From a virus: 20,329 bases of DNA. The notes below the pieces were generated by a model, which was given only the letters and a program-made list of their open reading frames with translations, searched no databases and was not told the DNA's origin. Both the position numbers and the translations under genes were made by a program. Positions 1-6,870 of this stretch are shown one piece after another. The stretch covers positions 1-20,329 of IMG/VR virus record IMGVR_UViG_3300043172_001160. One strand, 5' to 3'. The first letter of the stretch is position 1. Each line of letters opens with the position of its first letter.

Positions 1-757
1 CATTCACTTGTCTAATGTGAAAGTTGTCTCCATCTAATTCAACTATGACAAATCCTAACATATGATGAAAGTCTCCTTTCTTACCTGCCTTGCTGTCTGT
101 GTAGTTCGATAAAGTACATGCTCCTGTGGACAATAACAATTTACTTGGATAACCCTCCAAAACTGGCAATGATTTCAAGTGCTGTCTTGGATGTCCAATT
201 ATACAAGACTCCAATGCTGTAAAACCATTAAATCCTGTTAGTGGCTGTGCTGCAGTTGGCTGCACTTTTACATCTGAAAGTACTTGAAGTAATTCATGGA
301 TGTTGTGTCTATTCGCATCCAAATAAGGAAGGACTTTTTCATCCCACCATTCATCAGATTGATTTTTCATCGAGAAATTAGATGTTGGATTCTTATATCT
401 TCCTGCAATCACATGCAAATTTGCATTTGTATCTTCCTTGTATGCTAATATGTTATTCCAAAAATTCTCATGAACTGGAGTAGCATTTTGAGCCCACGTT
501 AAAATAAATGTATTTTTGCGCTTATCAAATTTCTTTTTCTTAGCCTTTGCAAAGTCAGGAGATTCAACAACTCTTCCCTTCACTTTTTCTTGCTTGACTA
601 GTCTTTTGTTAATTGATTTCCTCATGGATTCCGTATATGTCAATCCAAATTCCTCGCACATTAAATGAGTTGCATCTGTAATTGTCAATTTTGGATTTTT
701 CCACAACTGCTCTTCAATAAATTTAATCTTCTTTCCTCCGTATTTCGATTTAGCCAT
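1..757 (-). CDS. Conserved phage protein, C-terminus cut by the window edge
   Basis: The frame opens with ATG at 757 and stays open for 252 codons to the left edge, so the C-terminus is missing. Residues 10-55 look like a small helical, possibly helix-turn-helix, domain, followed by a lysine-rich linker (about 60-80). The main domain starts near residue 80 (NTFILTWAQNATPVHENF) and carries a Gly-His-Pro motif at 189-191 and the signature SKAGKKGDFHH at 222-232. From memory this resembles a widespread family of uncharacterised phage proteins sometimes linked to the T5 A1 DNA-transfer protein; I cannot confirm that link here. It lies 14 bases after the HU-like gene and probably shares its transcript. 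The lysines and HTH-like N-terminus suggest nucleic-acid binding, which is inference only. Confidence 0.75.
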   Translation of the reverse strand, partial: MAKSKYGGKKIKFIEEQLWKNPKLTITDATHLMCEEFGLTYTESMRKSINKRLVKQEKVKGRVVESPDFAKAKKKKFDKRKNTFILTWAQNATPVHENFWNNILAYKEDTNANLHVIAGRYKNPTSNFSMKNQSDEWWDEKVLPYLDANRHNIHELLQVLSDVKVQPTAAQPLTGFNGFTALESCIIGHPRQHLKSLPVLEGYPSKLLLSTGACTLSNYTDSKAGKKGDFHHMLGFVIVELDGDNFHIRQVN

Positions 758-771
758 ATATTTGTTTTTAT

Positions 772-1155
772 TTAATCTTCATATAAATTATCAACTTCCT
801 CTTCTGTTGGAGGATGCTTCAGCAGGTTAGCCTTAACACTCGCTCCGGGTCTAAACTTCAAAACCCATCTTGCAGCCATAGTCATTTTCTTTGGCTCTCC
901 TATGCCACCATTCATACTCATAACCTCCCTTGAAGGCTTTATGAATGGATAAAACATTCCTATTTTTGGCAGAACCATTGACTTTCCTTGTATCATGTAC
1001 TCTATGATAATATCAATTCCTGTTCTCCAAACATATGTAATGTCCGAAACTGTGAAGCCTGTCCGCTTGCTAATCTCTTTTGCAAACTGTTTCATTTTAA
1101 TCATTTCGTCAGGCTTCCTGTCTCCGATAGGCTTTAATTTGCCTTTATTTGTCAT
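772..1155 (-). CDS. HU/IHF-family DNA-binding protein
   Basis: A 127-residue protein with the HU fold pattern. Residues 18-56 would form the two N-terminal helices. The motif VLPKIGMFYPF (61-71) matches the family's conserved V-L-P-G-F-G-x-F strand, the DNA-binding arm lies around 72-92, and LKFRPGASVKANL (99-111) matches the C-terminal strand and helix. Such proteins bend and compact DNA, and in phages may also assist replication or packaging. It is longer than classic HU (about 90 residues) because of an N-terminal extension of about 17 residues and an acidic tail (EEEVDNLYED), as in variant HU proteins of Bacteroidetes. It starts 3 bases after the stop of the upstream membrane-protein gene, so the two are probably translated together. 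Confidence 0.82.
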   Translation of the reverse strand: MTNKGKLKPIGDRKPDEMIKMKQFAKEISKRTGFTVSDITYVWRTGIDIIIEYMIQGKSMVLPKIGMFYPFIKPSREVMSMNGGIGEPKKMTMAARWVLKFRPGASVKANLLKHPPTEEEVDNLYED

Positions 1156-1158
1156 AAC

Positions 1159-1497
1159 TTACATTGTAAATGTTCCCAAGTGAAGTTGCCATAAACATAA
1201 TAAAATTAATGTTATTGCACTCACTTTCATCATAATTGTTGCATCCTTTACTTCAAATACTCTATTCTTAGTAAACCATTTTTGATAAAATTCAATTCCC
1301 CATGCTACAGCCGTTGCAAAAACAAAAATGATTGGTGCTGCCACAAGTGATGTTGTGAAATTTTGGGACAATATAAAAAATGGTGCTACTGATAACCAAA
1401 TTGCCAATACTCCATGCTTTTGTTTGTCATATGCAAGCCACGTTGGAGGAAGTAACATCCATCCCATTGTTTTAATATACTCTTTTACTTTTTTCAT
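1159..1497 (-). CDS. Small integral membrane protein
   Basis: A 112-residue protein with about three hydrophobic segments (roughly 27-45, 49-69 and 90-107). Charged motifs lie between them: YDKQKHG (23-29), GIEFYQKW (67-74) and EVKDA (82-86). The order Asp-Lys-x-x-His, then Glu-x-x-Gln, then Lys-Asp recalls small phage or VanZ-like membrane proteins, but the resemblance is too weak to name a family. It is the first gene after a promoter-like site at 1528-1535 and is followed by the HU-like gene after 3 bases. Holin, envelope modification and superinfection exclusion are all possible; nothing in the sequence decides between them. Confidence 0.7.
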   Translation of the reverse strand: MKKVKEYIKTMGWMLLPPTWLAYDKQKHGVLAIWLSVAPFFILSQNFTTSLVAAPIIFVFATAVAWGIEFYQKWFTKNRVFEVKDATIMMKVSAITLILLCLWQLHLGTFTM

Positions 1498-1527
1498 GTT
1501 TATTTATTTAATTATTATTAATCTTTG

Positions 1528-1535
1528 CAAATGTA
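1528..1535 (-). promoter_or_regulatory. Weak Bacteroidetes-type promoter (-7 element)
   Basis: The minus strand reads TACATTTGC, matching the Bacteroidetes -7 consensus TAnnTTTG, 31 bases upstream of the ATG at 1497. No TTG is seen at the expected -33 position, where the nrdA-distal hairpin lies instead, so the call is weaker than those at 5659, 15316, 15742 and 18898. Confidence 0.45.
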
Positions 1536-1557
1536 AGGAGAATTTTTCAATCCTCCT
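1536..1557 (-). terminator. Hairpin after nrdA, GAAA tetraloop
   Basis: On the minus strand a 22-base segment folds into a 9-pair stem (AGGAGGATT against AATTCTCCT, one G-T pair) capped by a GAAA tetraloop, 20 bases after the nrdA stop. It is not followed by a run of T, so it may be a weak terminator or an mRNA 3'-end stabiliser. It directly abuts the promoter-like TACATTTG. Confidence 0.5.
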
Positions 1558-1577
1558 AATTTATTTTCATTTATTTT

Positions 1578-3989
1578 TTAACTTCCACAAGCTAAACAAT
1601 CCTCGTCATTATCTGCAGCATTTCTCCCTTGCTCAATCATTGCTTTGAAGTCATTTGAATCCACTGCTTTAATTTCAACTTCTACCTTTGGCTCTGAAAG
1701 TACTTCTCTATCTACTGTGAACTTCTTTGCATCAACTGCAGATTTTGTTCTCAAATAGTACATTCCTGTTTTTAACTTCTTAGAATGTGCATAGAAATGC
1801 ATAGATGTTAATTTCTGCACTGTAGCTCCTTCCATAAAGAGATTCATTGATTGTGATTGACAAACGAATCTTTGTCTATCTGCAGCCATGTCAATAATTG
1901 ACTTCATCGAGATTTCATATGCTGTCTTATAAACATTTTTCAAATTCTGTGGAATTCTGCCAATATTTTGTACAGAACCATTATCTCTCATCAATTCATT
2001 TTTCATTTGGTCATCCCAAATTCCAATCTTCTCTAAGTCCTCCACTAAATGTGTATTGCAAACTACGTACTCCCCACTTAAAACTCTTCTCGTGTACAGA
2101 TTTGAACTATACGGCTCAAAGCATTCATTATTACCTAAAATTTGTGAAGTGCTCGCTGTGGGCATTAATGCAATCAATAGGCTGTTTCTTAATCCATTTT
2201 CCATGATGCAAGCTCTTAAAACTTCCCATTGCAAATCAGGATTCAAATTTGGAGTTTCCTCATACATATCAAATTGAAGTATTCCCTTAGATGCAGGACT
2301 TCCTTCGAATGAATCATACTCTCCCCTTGAACATGCCATTTCCATTGAAGCTTCCAAAGCGTAAAAATACATATGCTCAAATATATCTTTATTTAATGCT
2401 TTAGCCTCTTCAGAATCAAATGCAAATCCAAACTTTATGAATACATCTGCCAATCCTTGAACTCCTAGTCCAATTGGACGATGTTTAAAATTACTATTCT
2501 TAGTTTCCTTTGTTGGATAATAGTTTGCATCAATTACATTATCTAAATTGATTATAGCTCTCTTTACAACCTTTCTAAATAAATCCCAATCATAATAAGG
2601 ACTTCCATCAATGTCACAATAGCCAACAAACATTGGAAGTGCTATAGATGCTAAATTACAAACCGCTTGCTCGTCAGGACTTGAAAATTCATTTATCTCA
2701 ATACAAAGATTTGAACTTTTTATAACTCCTAAATTCTTTTGATTTGATGCAATGTTAACTCTATCTTTATTTCCTAGATATGGAACTCCTGTTTCTAATT
2801 GTGAAACTAATATTTTCTCCCACAATTCTCTTGCTTTAATTGTCTTCCTTCCAAGTCCCAAGACCTCCAAATTCTCATATTGAATTCTAAAATCTTCTCC
2901 AACTAATTCTTGAAGTGGCTCATGTCCTGAACGCTTGACTTCATTTGGACAAAATAAAGTCCAATCTCCATTTGCCTTAATTCGCTCCATGAATAAATCA
3001 TTATTCCAAATTGCATAAAACAAATCTCTTGCTCGAAGCTCCTCCGCTCCGTGATTCTTTTTCAATTCTAAGAATTCAAATATATCTGCGTGCCATGGCT
3101 CAATATAGAATGCGAAACTTCCCTTTCTTTTGCCCCCTTGATTAATCCACCTTGCAACTTCATTATAAGTCTTTAACATTGGAACAATACCATCTGAACG
3201 TCCATTTGTGCCTTTAATTCTGCTCCCTTTAGCTCTTACATCATGAATATGTATTCCAAGTCCTCCTGACAATTTAGATATCCTTGCAGCATCTTTGATT
3301 GTGTCAAATAGTCCATCAATGTCATCTCCTTTGTTTGCTAATAAGAAACATGAACTCAATTGTGAAAGTTCTGTTCCTGAATTGAACAATGTTGGAGTTG
3401 CATGTGTATAATATTTCTCACTCATTAGGTCATATGTCTCCTTGACCGCTTTGATGTCAAATCCTCCAACTTCTATTGCAGTTCTTAGCCACATATATTG
3501 AGGACGTTCTATAACATCTCCTTGCGTTCCATCTGCCTTCTCTTTGCCCCTTAGAAGATAGGATTTCTCTAGAGTTCTAAGTCCAAATATGTCATGACCA
3601 AAATCTCTATCTTGAACAATCATTTCATCTAAAATTTGAGCATTGCTCTCTACAAAAAACATAAACTCCCACGATAAAACCTCCGTTTCAACTTGTACTT
3701 CAATCACTGATTCTGTGAAAGTATTTGGAGTGGATTTTCGTAATTGTGTTACAAATAACCTAGATGCAAGAATACTATAATCCGTATGAGTTGGAACTTT
3801 TGATGCTGCAATCTCAATGCACAAAGTATCAATTTCCTCCGTTGTGATATTGTCAGCCATTTGGCTAATGACTTTAATTGCCATTTTATCAGGCTCAACC
3901 CTTAAACCATTGGACATCTTTTTTATCCTTGCTGTAATTTTTGTAGGATTGAAATTAATCAATCTCCCATTTCTTTTCTGTACCTTCAT
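1578..3989 (-). CDS. nrdA: Ribonucleoside-diphosphate reductase, class Ia alpha subunit
   Basis: An 803-residue catalytic subunit that reduces ribonucleoside diphosphates to deoxyribonucleotides. The N-terminus (1-90, beginning MKVQKRNGRL) is an ATP-cone allosteric domain. Active-site residues by alignment with known NrdA are Cys214 (QLSSC), Asn427, Cys429 and Glu431 (NLCIEI) and Cys444 (AVCNLASI). MPTASTSQ (609-616) binds substrate phosphate, Tyr744-Tyr745 (GMYYLRT) are the radical-transfer tyrosines, and the C-terminal CLAC (798-801) is the redox-shuttle pair. All are intact, so the enzyme should be active. The style (GKRKGSFAFYIEPWH, ELRARDLFYAIW) is closer to the eukaryote-like NrdA branch than to E. 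coli NrdA. It ends the transcription unit that begins at 5635. No nrdB or thioredoxin gene is visible, so the beta subunit must lie elsewhere in the phage or come from the host. Confidence 0.97.
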   Translation of the reverse strand: MKVQKRNGRLINFNPTKITARIKKMSNGLRVEPDKMAIKVISQMADNITTEEIDTLCIEIAASKVPTHTDYSILASRLFVTQLRKSTPNTFTESVIEVQVETEVLSWEFMFFVESNAQILDEMIVQDRDFGHDIFGLRTLEKSYLLRGKEKADGTQGDVIERPQYMWLRTAIEVGGFDIKAVKETYDLMSEKYYTHATPTLFNSGTELSQLSSCFLLANKGDDIDGLFDTIKDAARISKLSGGLGIHIHDVRAKGSRIKGTNGRSDGIVPMLKTYNEVARWINQGGKRKGSFAFYIEPWHADIFEFLELKKNHGAEELRARDLFYAIWNNDLFMERIKANGDWTLFCPNEVKRSGHEPLQELVGEDFRIQYENLEVLGLGRKTIKARELWEKILVSQLETGVPYLGNKDRVNIASNQKNLGVIKSSNLCIEINEFSSPDEQAVCNLASIALPMFVGYCDIDGSPYYDWDLFRKVVKRAIINLDNVIDANYYPTKETKNSNFKHRPIGLGVQGLADVFIKFGFAFDSEEAKALNKDIFEHMYFYALEASMEMACSRGEYDSFEGSPASKGILQFDMYEETPNLNPDLQWEVLRACIMENGLRNSLLIALMPTASTSQILGNNECFEPYSSNLYTRRVLSGEYVVCNTHLVEDLEKIGIWDDQMKNELMRDNGSVQNIGRIPQNLKNVYKTAYEISMKSIIDMAADRQRFVCQSQSMNLFMEGATVQKLTSMHFYAHSKKLKTGMYYLRTKSAVDAKKFTVDREVLSEPKVEVEIKAVDSNDFKAMIEQGRNAADNDEDCLACGS

Positions 3990-3998
3990 TTATTTTAT

Positions 3999-4097
3999 TT
4001 AAAATGTTATTAATGCAAATATAAATAAAATTACTGAATAAACAACTAATCTTATAAATAATTTAATTCCAAAATCTTCTTTTTCGTATCTTCTCAT
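3999..4097 (-). CDS. 32-residue single-pass membrane peptide
   Basis: The ATG at 4097 overlaps the RNase H stop codon as ATGA, and the frame runs to TAA at 3999. The product begins MRRYEKEDFG, a charged cytoplasmic head, and then has one hydrophobic helix from about residue 11 to the end (LVVYSVILFIFALITF). nrdA begins 9 bases downstream. The coupled start, the filling of an otherwise unexplained gap between two tightly packed genes, and the clean helix argue that it is real. Function is unknown; it could be a small membrane-active phage peptide. Confidence 0.6.
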   Translation of the reverse strand: MRRYEKEDFGIKLFIRLVVYSVILFIFALITF

Positions 4098-4630
4098 TGC
4101 TTGTCGTATTTCTTTAATTTTTTATGTCTTTTATAATCCGCTAATTTGTCAGCTACTAGATTTCCAACTATGTGTGGGTCTTGCATTAAATATGCTTTAG
4201 CTACAGGATTTTTCTCCTTCTCAACTTGATGTGATTTGATGTGTACCATATTTAAAAACAGATATTTTCTAATACCTAATTCATGAAGTACAATCTTCCA
4301 CAAATCCACGTTTTTAATTTCAGCTCCATAACTAATCCAATTTTTTGCAACCCATTTTTGGATTCTATTTTCTGTGAAGGTCTTAACTACATACATTGAA
4401 TCTGAATAGACCCTTAGTATTATTTTCTCCTCACTTTCCAAAGGCATTGCTCTAATTGCATATAATAATGCAGTGACTTCCATCCTCCCTGTTTTTGTAT
4501 CTTGATATCCGCATGAATAGGCTTTCCTCTCTCCAAACAAATCTGGAAAATAAGTTCCAAATCCTCCCCACCCTTTTTTCGGGCCAACTACTACAGCCGA
4601 GCCATCTGTATATGCTATTATTGTTTTCAT
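4094..4630 (-). CDS. rnhA: Ribonuclease HI
   Basis: A 178-residue RNase H that degrades the RNA of RNA-DNA hybrids, such as Okazaki primers. The four metal-binding acids are visible: Asp9 (AYTDGSA), Glu51 (GRMEVTALLYAI), Asp77 (VYSDSMYV) and Asp161 (GNLVADKLAD). A histidine lies in the expected flexible loop (VHIKSHQ, His134). The length is slightly above that of E. coli RNase HI (155), with a lysine-rich C-terminal tail. The start chosen is the ATG at 4630, one base after the stop of the preceding gene. A TTG 18 bases upstream is in frame but would overlap that gene and add residues outside the fold. The ATGA overlap with the membrane-peptide gene downstream suggests translational coupling. 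Confidence 0.93.
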   Translation of the reverse strand: MKTIIAYTDGSAVVVGPKKGWGGFGTYFPDLFGERKAYSCGYQDTKTGRMEVTALLYAIRAMPLESEEKIILRVYSDSMYVVKTFTENRIQKWVAKNWISYGAEIKNVDLWKIVLHELGIRKYLFLNMVHIKSHQVEKEKNPVAKAYLMQDPHIVGNLVADKLADYKRHKKLKKYDKQ

Positions 4631-4631
4631 A

Positions 4632-4907
4632 TTAAAATTCTGTTTCAAACTTTATTTCATCCTCTTGTAAACCTTGTTCTAAATCTCTTAAATAAGCTCT
4701 AGCTGTTGAGAATTCATAAAACGTTGCTCGCTCAAGAGTTGAGGGATTCGGGAATGAATCATATAATGAATCTTCATCTCTTTGTGTTATGTAGTTCCAT
4801 ATTGGCACTAGTTCTCCAAATAGACGATACTTCTTTCTCATCGTCAGATATTGTATATAATGTTGGTCTTCGAAATGGTTGTAAATTATTCTAAATTTTG
4901 TTTTCAT
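4632..4907 (-). CDS. Hypothetical protein, 91 residues
   Basis: I do not recognise this protein. It begins MKTKFRIIYN, has an aromatic and charged N-terminal half and an acidic C-terminus (LQEDEIKFETEF), and shows no signal peptide or membrane segment. Its ATG overlaps the stop of the upstream gene as ATGA, and RNase H begins one base after its stop, so it is translated as part of a run of small genes from 5635. A small cytoplasmic protein, possibly helical in its second half (ERATFYEFSTARAYLRDLEQ), is all that can be said. Confidence 0.75.
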   Translation of the reverse strand: MKTKFRIIYNHFEDQHYIQYLTMRKKYRLFGELVPIWNYITQRDEDSLYDSFPNPSTLERATFYEFSTARAYLRDLEQGLQEDEIKFETEF

Positions 4908-5173
4908 ATTTCAAATTTTATATCCATTCTTTCTCTATAATTTCCTGAAATTTCTTGCTCTTGAATGTCCGCATATAAGAATTCAAAAATCAGTCTACAT
5001 TTTTCCTCTTCGAACATTTCAGAGTGTTTAATTATCTGCTCACAAATTAGAGCCTTACCAGCTGGATGTGAATATCTTTTCACCATCAATATTGATTCCT
5101 TTCCAAATACATTGGTCAAACTTACTTCATACCCTAATGAAGCATAATCAATTACATGTCTTAAATAGCTCAT
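4904..5173 (-). CDS. Hypothetical protein, 89 residues
   Basis: An unrecognised small protein beginning MSYLRHVIDYASLGYE. It has a mixed strand and helix pattern, and the second half (ALICEQIIKHSEMFEEEKCRLIFEFLY) looks helical. The ATG at 5173 was chosen because it overlaps the upstream stop codon as TAATG. An in-frame TTG 54 bases further up would overlap the upstream gene and add an unconvincing N-terminus. It overlaps the next gene by four bases (ATGA). It is soluble by composition and probably an accessory host-takeover or regulatory gene by position; this last point is inference. Confidence 0.72.
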   Translation of the reverse strand: MSYLRHVIDYASLGYEVSLTNVFGKESILMVKRYSHPAGKALICEQIIKHSEMFEEEKCRLIFEFLYADIQEQEISGNYRERMDIKFEI

Positions 5174-5394
5174 TATATTGTATGATTTATAAATCTGTGG
5201 TGAAAATGAATTTTTACACATATCCAAACTTCCAACATTCCGCTCGCTTCCGTTTCTGCTTCTGCATTTGTTGCAAACTTTAATGTTTCTCCATTTTCGT
5301 CTGTCACTACTTGAAGATTATCTTCATTCAAGATGACCCAAAGATTTGTTTCCAAGTCTTTCAATACTTTTACTTCTTTTATTTCTTTCATCAT
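5173..5394 (-). CDS. Hypothetical protein, 73 residues
   Basis: The product begins MMKEIKEVKVLKDLETNLWV. It has a short beta-rich stretch (LWVILNEDNLQVVTDENGETLKF) followed by an alanine- and glutamate-rich segment and a histidine-rich C-terminus. The ATG at 5394 (or the next one at 5391) follows the upstream stop by 7 bases with an A-rich leader; the in-frame TTG at 5412 lies inside the upstream gene and was rejected. It shares an overlapping TAATG junction with the following gene. The family is not recognised. Confidence 0.7.
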   Translation of the reverse strand: MMKEIKEVKVLKDLETNLWVILNEDNLQVVTDENGETLKFATNAEAETEASGMLEVWICVKIHFHHRFINHTI

Positions 5395-5401
5395 TTTTGT
5401 T

Positions 5402-5635
5402 TTAAAGTCCAAACCAATCTTTAGTCTCTTGGCTTAAATTGTGTCCAACTGTTTCAGTTCCTCTTTGAAACTTTCCATTTTTTTCACTCCACATAACCCA
5501 ACTTTTTCTATTTGAAGATTCCCATCTTAGCACTCTCAAAAAGAAAGTTTCTCCGTGAAATTCTCTAGTATGTGAAGATTGTAATTTCAATCCTACTGTG
5601 TTTTCAAATTTCTCTAGTTGCTCTGTATGTGTCAT
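5402..5635 (-). CDS. Hypothetical protein, 77 residues, first gene of the nrdA unit
   Basis: It starts at the ATG at 5635, the first ATG after the promoter at 5659-5690, which makes it the leader gene of the unit running to nrdA. The protein (MTHTEQLEKFENTVGLKL...) has a helical N-terminus and a tryptophan- and arginine-rich centre (FFLRVLRWESSNRKSWVMW) that reads like a small beta-sheet. There are no membrane segments. The family is not recognised; a small DNA- or protein-binding regulator is possible but unproven. Confidence 0.75.
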   Translation of the reverse strand: MTHTEQLEKFENTVGLKLQSSHTREFHGETFFLRVLRWESSNRKSWVMWSEKNGKFQRGTETVGHNLSQETKDWFGL

Positions 5636-5658
5636 GATATTTAGTTTTTATCGTTGTA

Positions 5659-5690
5659 CAAATGTAAACAATATTTTCAACACTCACAAA
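5659..5690 (-). promoter_or_regulatory. Bacteroidetes-type promoter for the nrdA transcription unit
   Basis: On the minus strand, TTTG at 5690-5687 (with TTGT one base offset) is followed about 19 bases later by TACATTTG at 5666-5659, matching the -33/-7 architecture of Bacteroidetes vegetative promoters. It lies 24 bases upstream of the ATG at 5635 and directly after the terminator at 5711-5755. The stretch after the -7 element (TACAACGA) is shared with the promoter at 15742. Confidence 0.72.
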
Positions 5691-5710
5691 CTTTTTAACA
5701 AAATTTTAAC

Positions 5711-5755
5711 AAAAAAAGGGCAAAAAGTCGATGGCTTCCTCTTCTCGCCTGCCCT
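5711..5755 (-). terminator. Terminator after the 3D-domain protein gene
   Basis: On the minus strand AGGGCA pairs with TGCCCT, with a long interior that can form a further GGC/GCC pairing, followed by a run of seven T. The loop is larger than usual, so efficiency is uncertain. It closes the unit that ends with the gene at 5848. The AAAAGGGCAAA arm is shared with the terminators at 8581 and 15793. The remaining bases 5756-5847 hold no convincing gene. Confidence 0.6.
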
Positions 5756-5847
5756 CTTGTGATTATGCATGAAAGTTATTAAAGTGGCTTAAAACGCATC
5801 TAAACCACTTCTTTAACATTTCCTTAAGGTAAGGTATTACTAAAAAC

Positions 5848-6315
5848 CTATTTTACTATCGTTATACTAGCATTCTCCCATTTTCCAATTGGCATGTCCA
5901 AATTGATTAAAAGGTCAATTCTATTTTCAAACCTCTTATTCATTTTGTCCTCTACAATATAGATTCCATCATACTTAGTGCCTGTCACTTTTACTTTAGT
6001 ATGCATTGGAAACTTTATGAGTAAGTCTCTGCTAACTGCAATTATTCTGTGCTTGTATGGATTTGATAAATCTAATTTAAACATTGAAGCCGTATGTTCT
6101 GGGTCATTATTAGTTTGTGCAGGAACTGCATTGTAAACTGTTGCCACAACTTTTGCTCCAACTGACTTAACTTCAACTTCAATTGAATCAACTTCAACCC
6201 TCTCAACTTTTTCATCAACTCGTTCAAAAGTATAATTAGAAGTAAGGTCTATAAGATTAAAAACCATTATAAGCATTACAAATCCTATTACAATTTTAGA
6301 TAATAAATTTTTCAT
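5848..6315 (-). CDS. Membrane-anchored 3D-domain (RlpA-like barrel) protein
   Basis: A 155-residue protein with an N-terminal hydrophobic anchor or uncleaved signal (residues 7-25) and a charged spacer rich in Val-Glu-Lys (30-55). Its C-terminal domain fits the 3D or double-psi-barrel family: ATVYNAVP (58-65), HTAS (74-77), HRIIAVSRDLL (89-99), YDGIYIVEDKMNKRF (115-129) and NRIDLLI (131-137). The conserved acids are visible at Asp123 (VED) and Asp134 (RID). Related domains occur in lytic transglycosylase-like and peptidoglycan-associated proteins, so a role in cell-wall contact or lysis is plausible. Its start overlaps the rhomboid stop as ATGA, which suggests coupled expression. Catalytic activity cannot be judged from sequence alone. 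Confidence 0.75.
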   Translation of the reverse strand: MKNLLSKIVIGFVMLIMVFNLIDLTSNYTFERVDEKVERVEVDSIEVEVKSVGAKVVATVYNAVPAQTNNDPEHTASMFKLDLSNPYKHRIIAVSRDLLIKFPMHTKVKVTGTKYDGIYIVEDKMNKRFENRIDLLINLDMPIGKWENASITIVK

Positions 6316-6866
6316 TTTTTTCGTTTTTTTCTAATTGCTTGTAAAGCCAATATGACTCCACATATAATTCCTGACAAATGAGATTGCCATGCAACATTGT
6401 ATCCTGCTAAAGTTGTTGCTCCCTTTAACAATCCTCCATAAATTAAAAACATCACTATTGATATTAAAAATTTATGTTTATTCTTTGAGCCTATGCCCAT
6501 AACCATCACAAAAAATACTACCGCATAACATAAGCCTGAAATTCCCAAAGAAATGTGCCCTGTGAAATACATTATAATTCCCGGAAATAAAGTTCCAACA
6601 ATTAATACTTTCCAATAGTGTCTATTGTAATATTTAGCCAATACCGCTAACCCAACTAAAAGAGGAATTGTGTTTCCTGCAATGTGACCAATGTCTCCAT
6701 GCAAAAATGACCCTGTAATTATAGTATAGAGTCCTGTATTGTGACTAGTTTTCAATAAATTGAAATCAATCATTCCCCACGTTTGAAACGCAAAGATGAC
6801 CCAAATTAAAAATATTGGAATTAAAGTTTTTTCTATTACTTCATACGCACTTACTTTTCTACTCAT
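6312..6866 (-). CDS. Rhomboid-family intramembrane serine protease
   Basis: A 184-residue polytopic membrane protein of about six helices. The catalytic serine motif GISG sits at 108-111 (Ser110), and the catalytic histidine at His163 lies in a late transmembrane helix (WQSHLSG). The N-terminal His-x4-His-x3-Asn motif (His56, His61, Asn65 in LHGDIGHIAGN) is also intact. All signature residues of an active rhomboid are present, so it should cleave transmembrane segments of partner proteins. The C-terminus is a short basic tail. It is compact, like bacterial GlpG without its extra cytoplasmic domain. It begins 4 bases after the helicase gene stop and overlaps the 3D-domain gene, whose single membrane anchor makes that protein a candidate substrate or partner (inference). 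A rhomboid is uncommon in phage genomes. Confidence 0.88.
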   Translation of the reverse strand: MSRKVSAYEVIEKTLIPIFLIWVIFAFQTWGMIDFNLLKTSHNTGLYTIITGSFLHGDIGHIAGNTIPLLVGLAVLAKYYNRHYWKVLIVGTLFPGIIMYFTGHISLGISGLCYAVVFFVMVMGIGSKNKHKFLISIVMFLIYGGLLKGATTLAGYNVAWQSHLSGIICGVILALQAIRKKRKK

Positions 6867-6870
6867 GGTA

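Noticed and set aside
1328-2206. Plus-strand open frames opposite nrdA and the small membrane gene
   Set aside because: They are mirror frames of confirmed minus-strand genes, with no recognisable domain and no promoter on the plus strand.
5763-5819. 18-codon frame (MLKKWFRCVLSHFNNFHA) after the 3D-domain gene
   Set aside because: It is very short, lies after a transcription-unit end and has no coupled junction, so chance is the simpler explanation.
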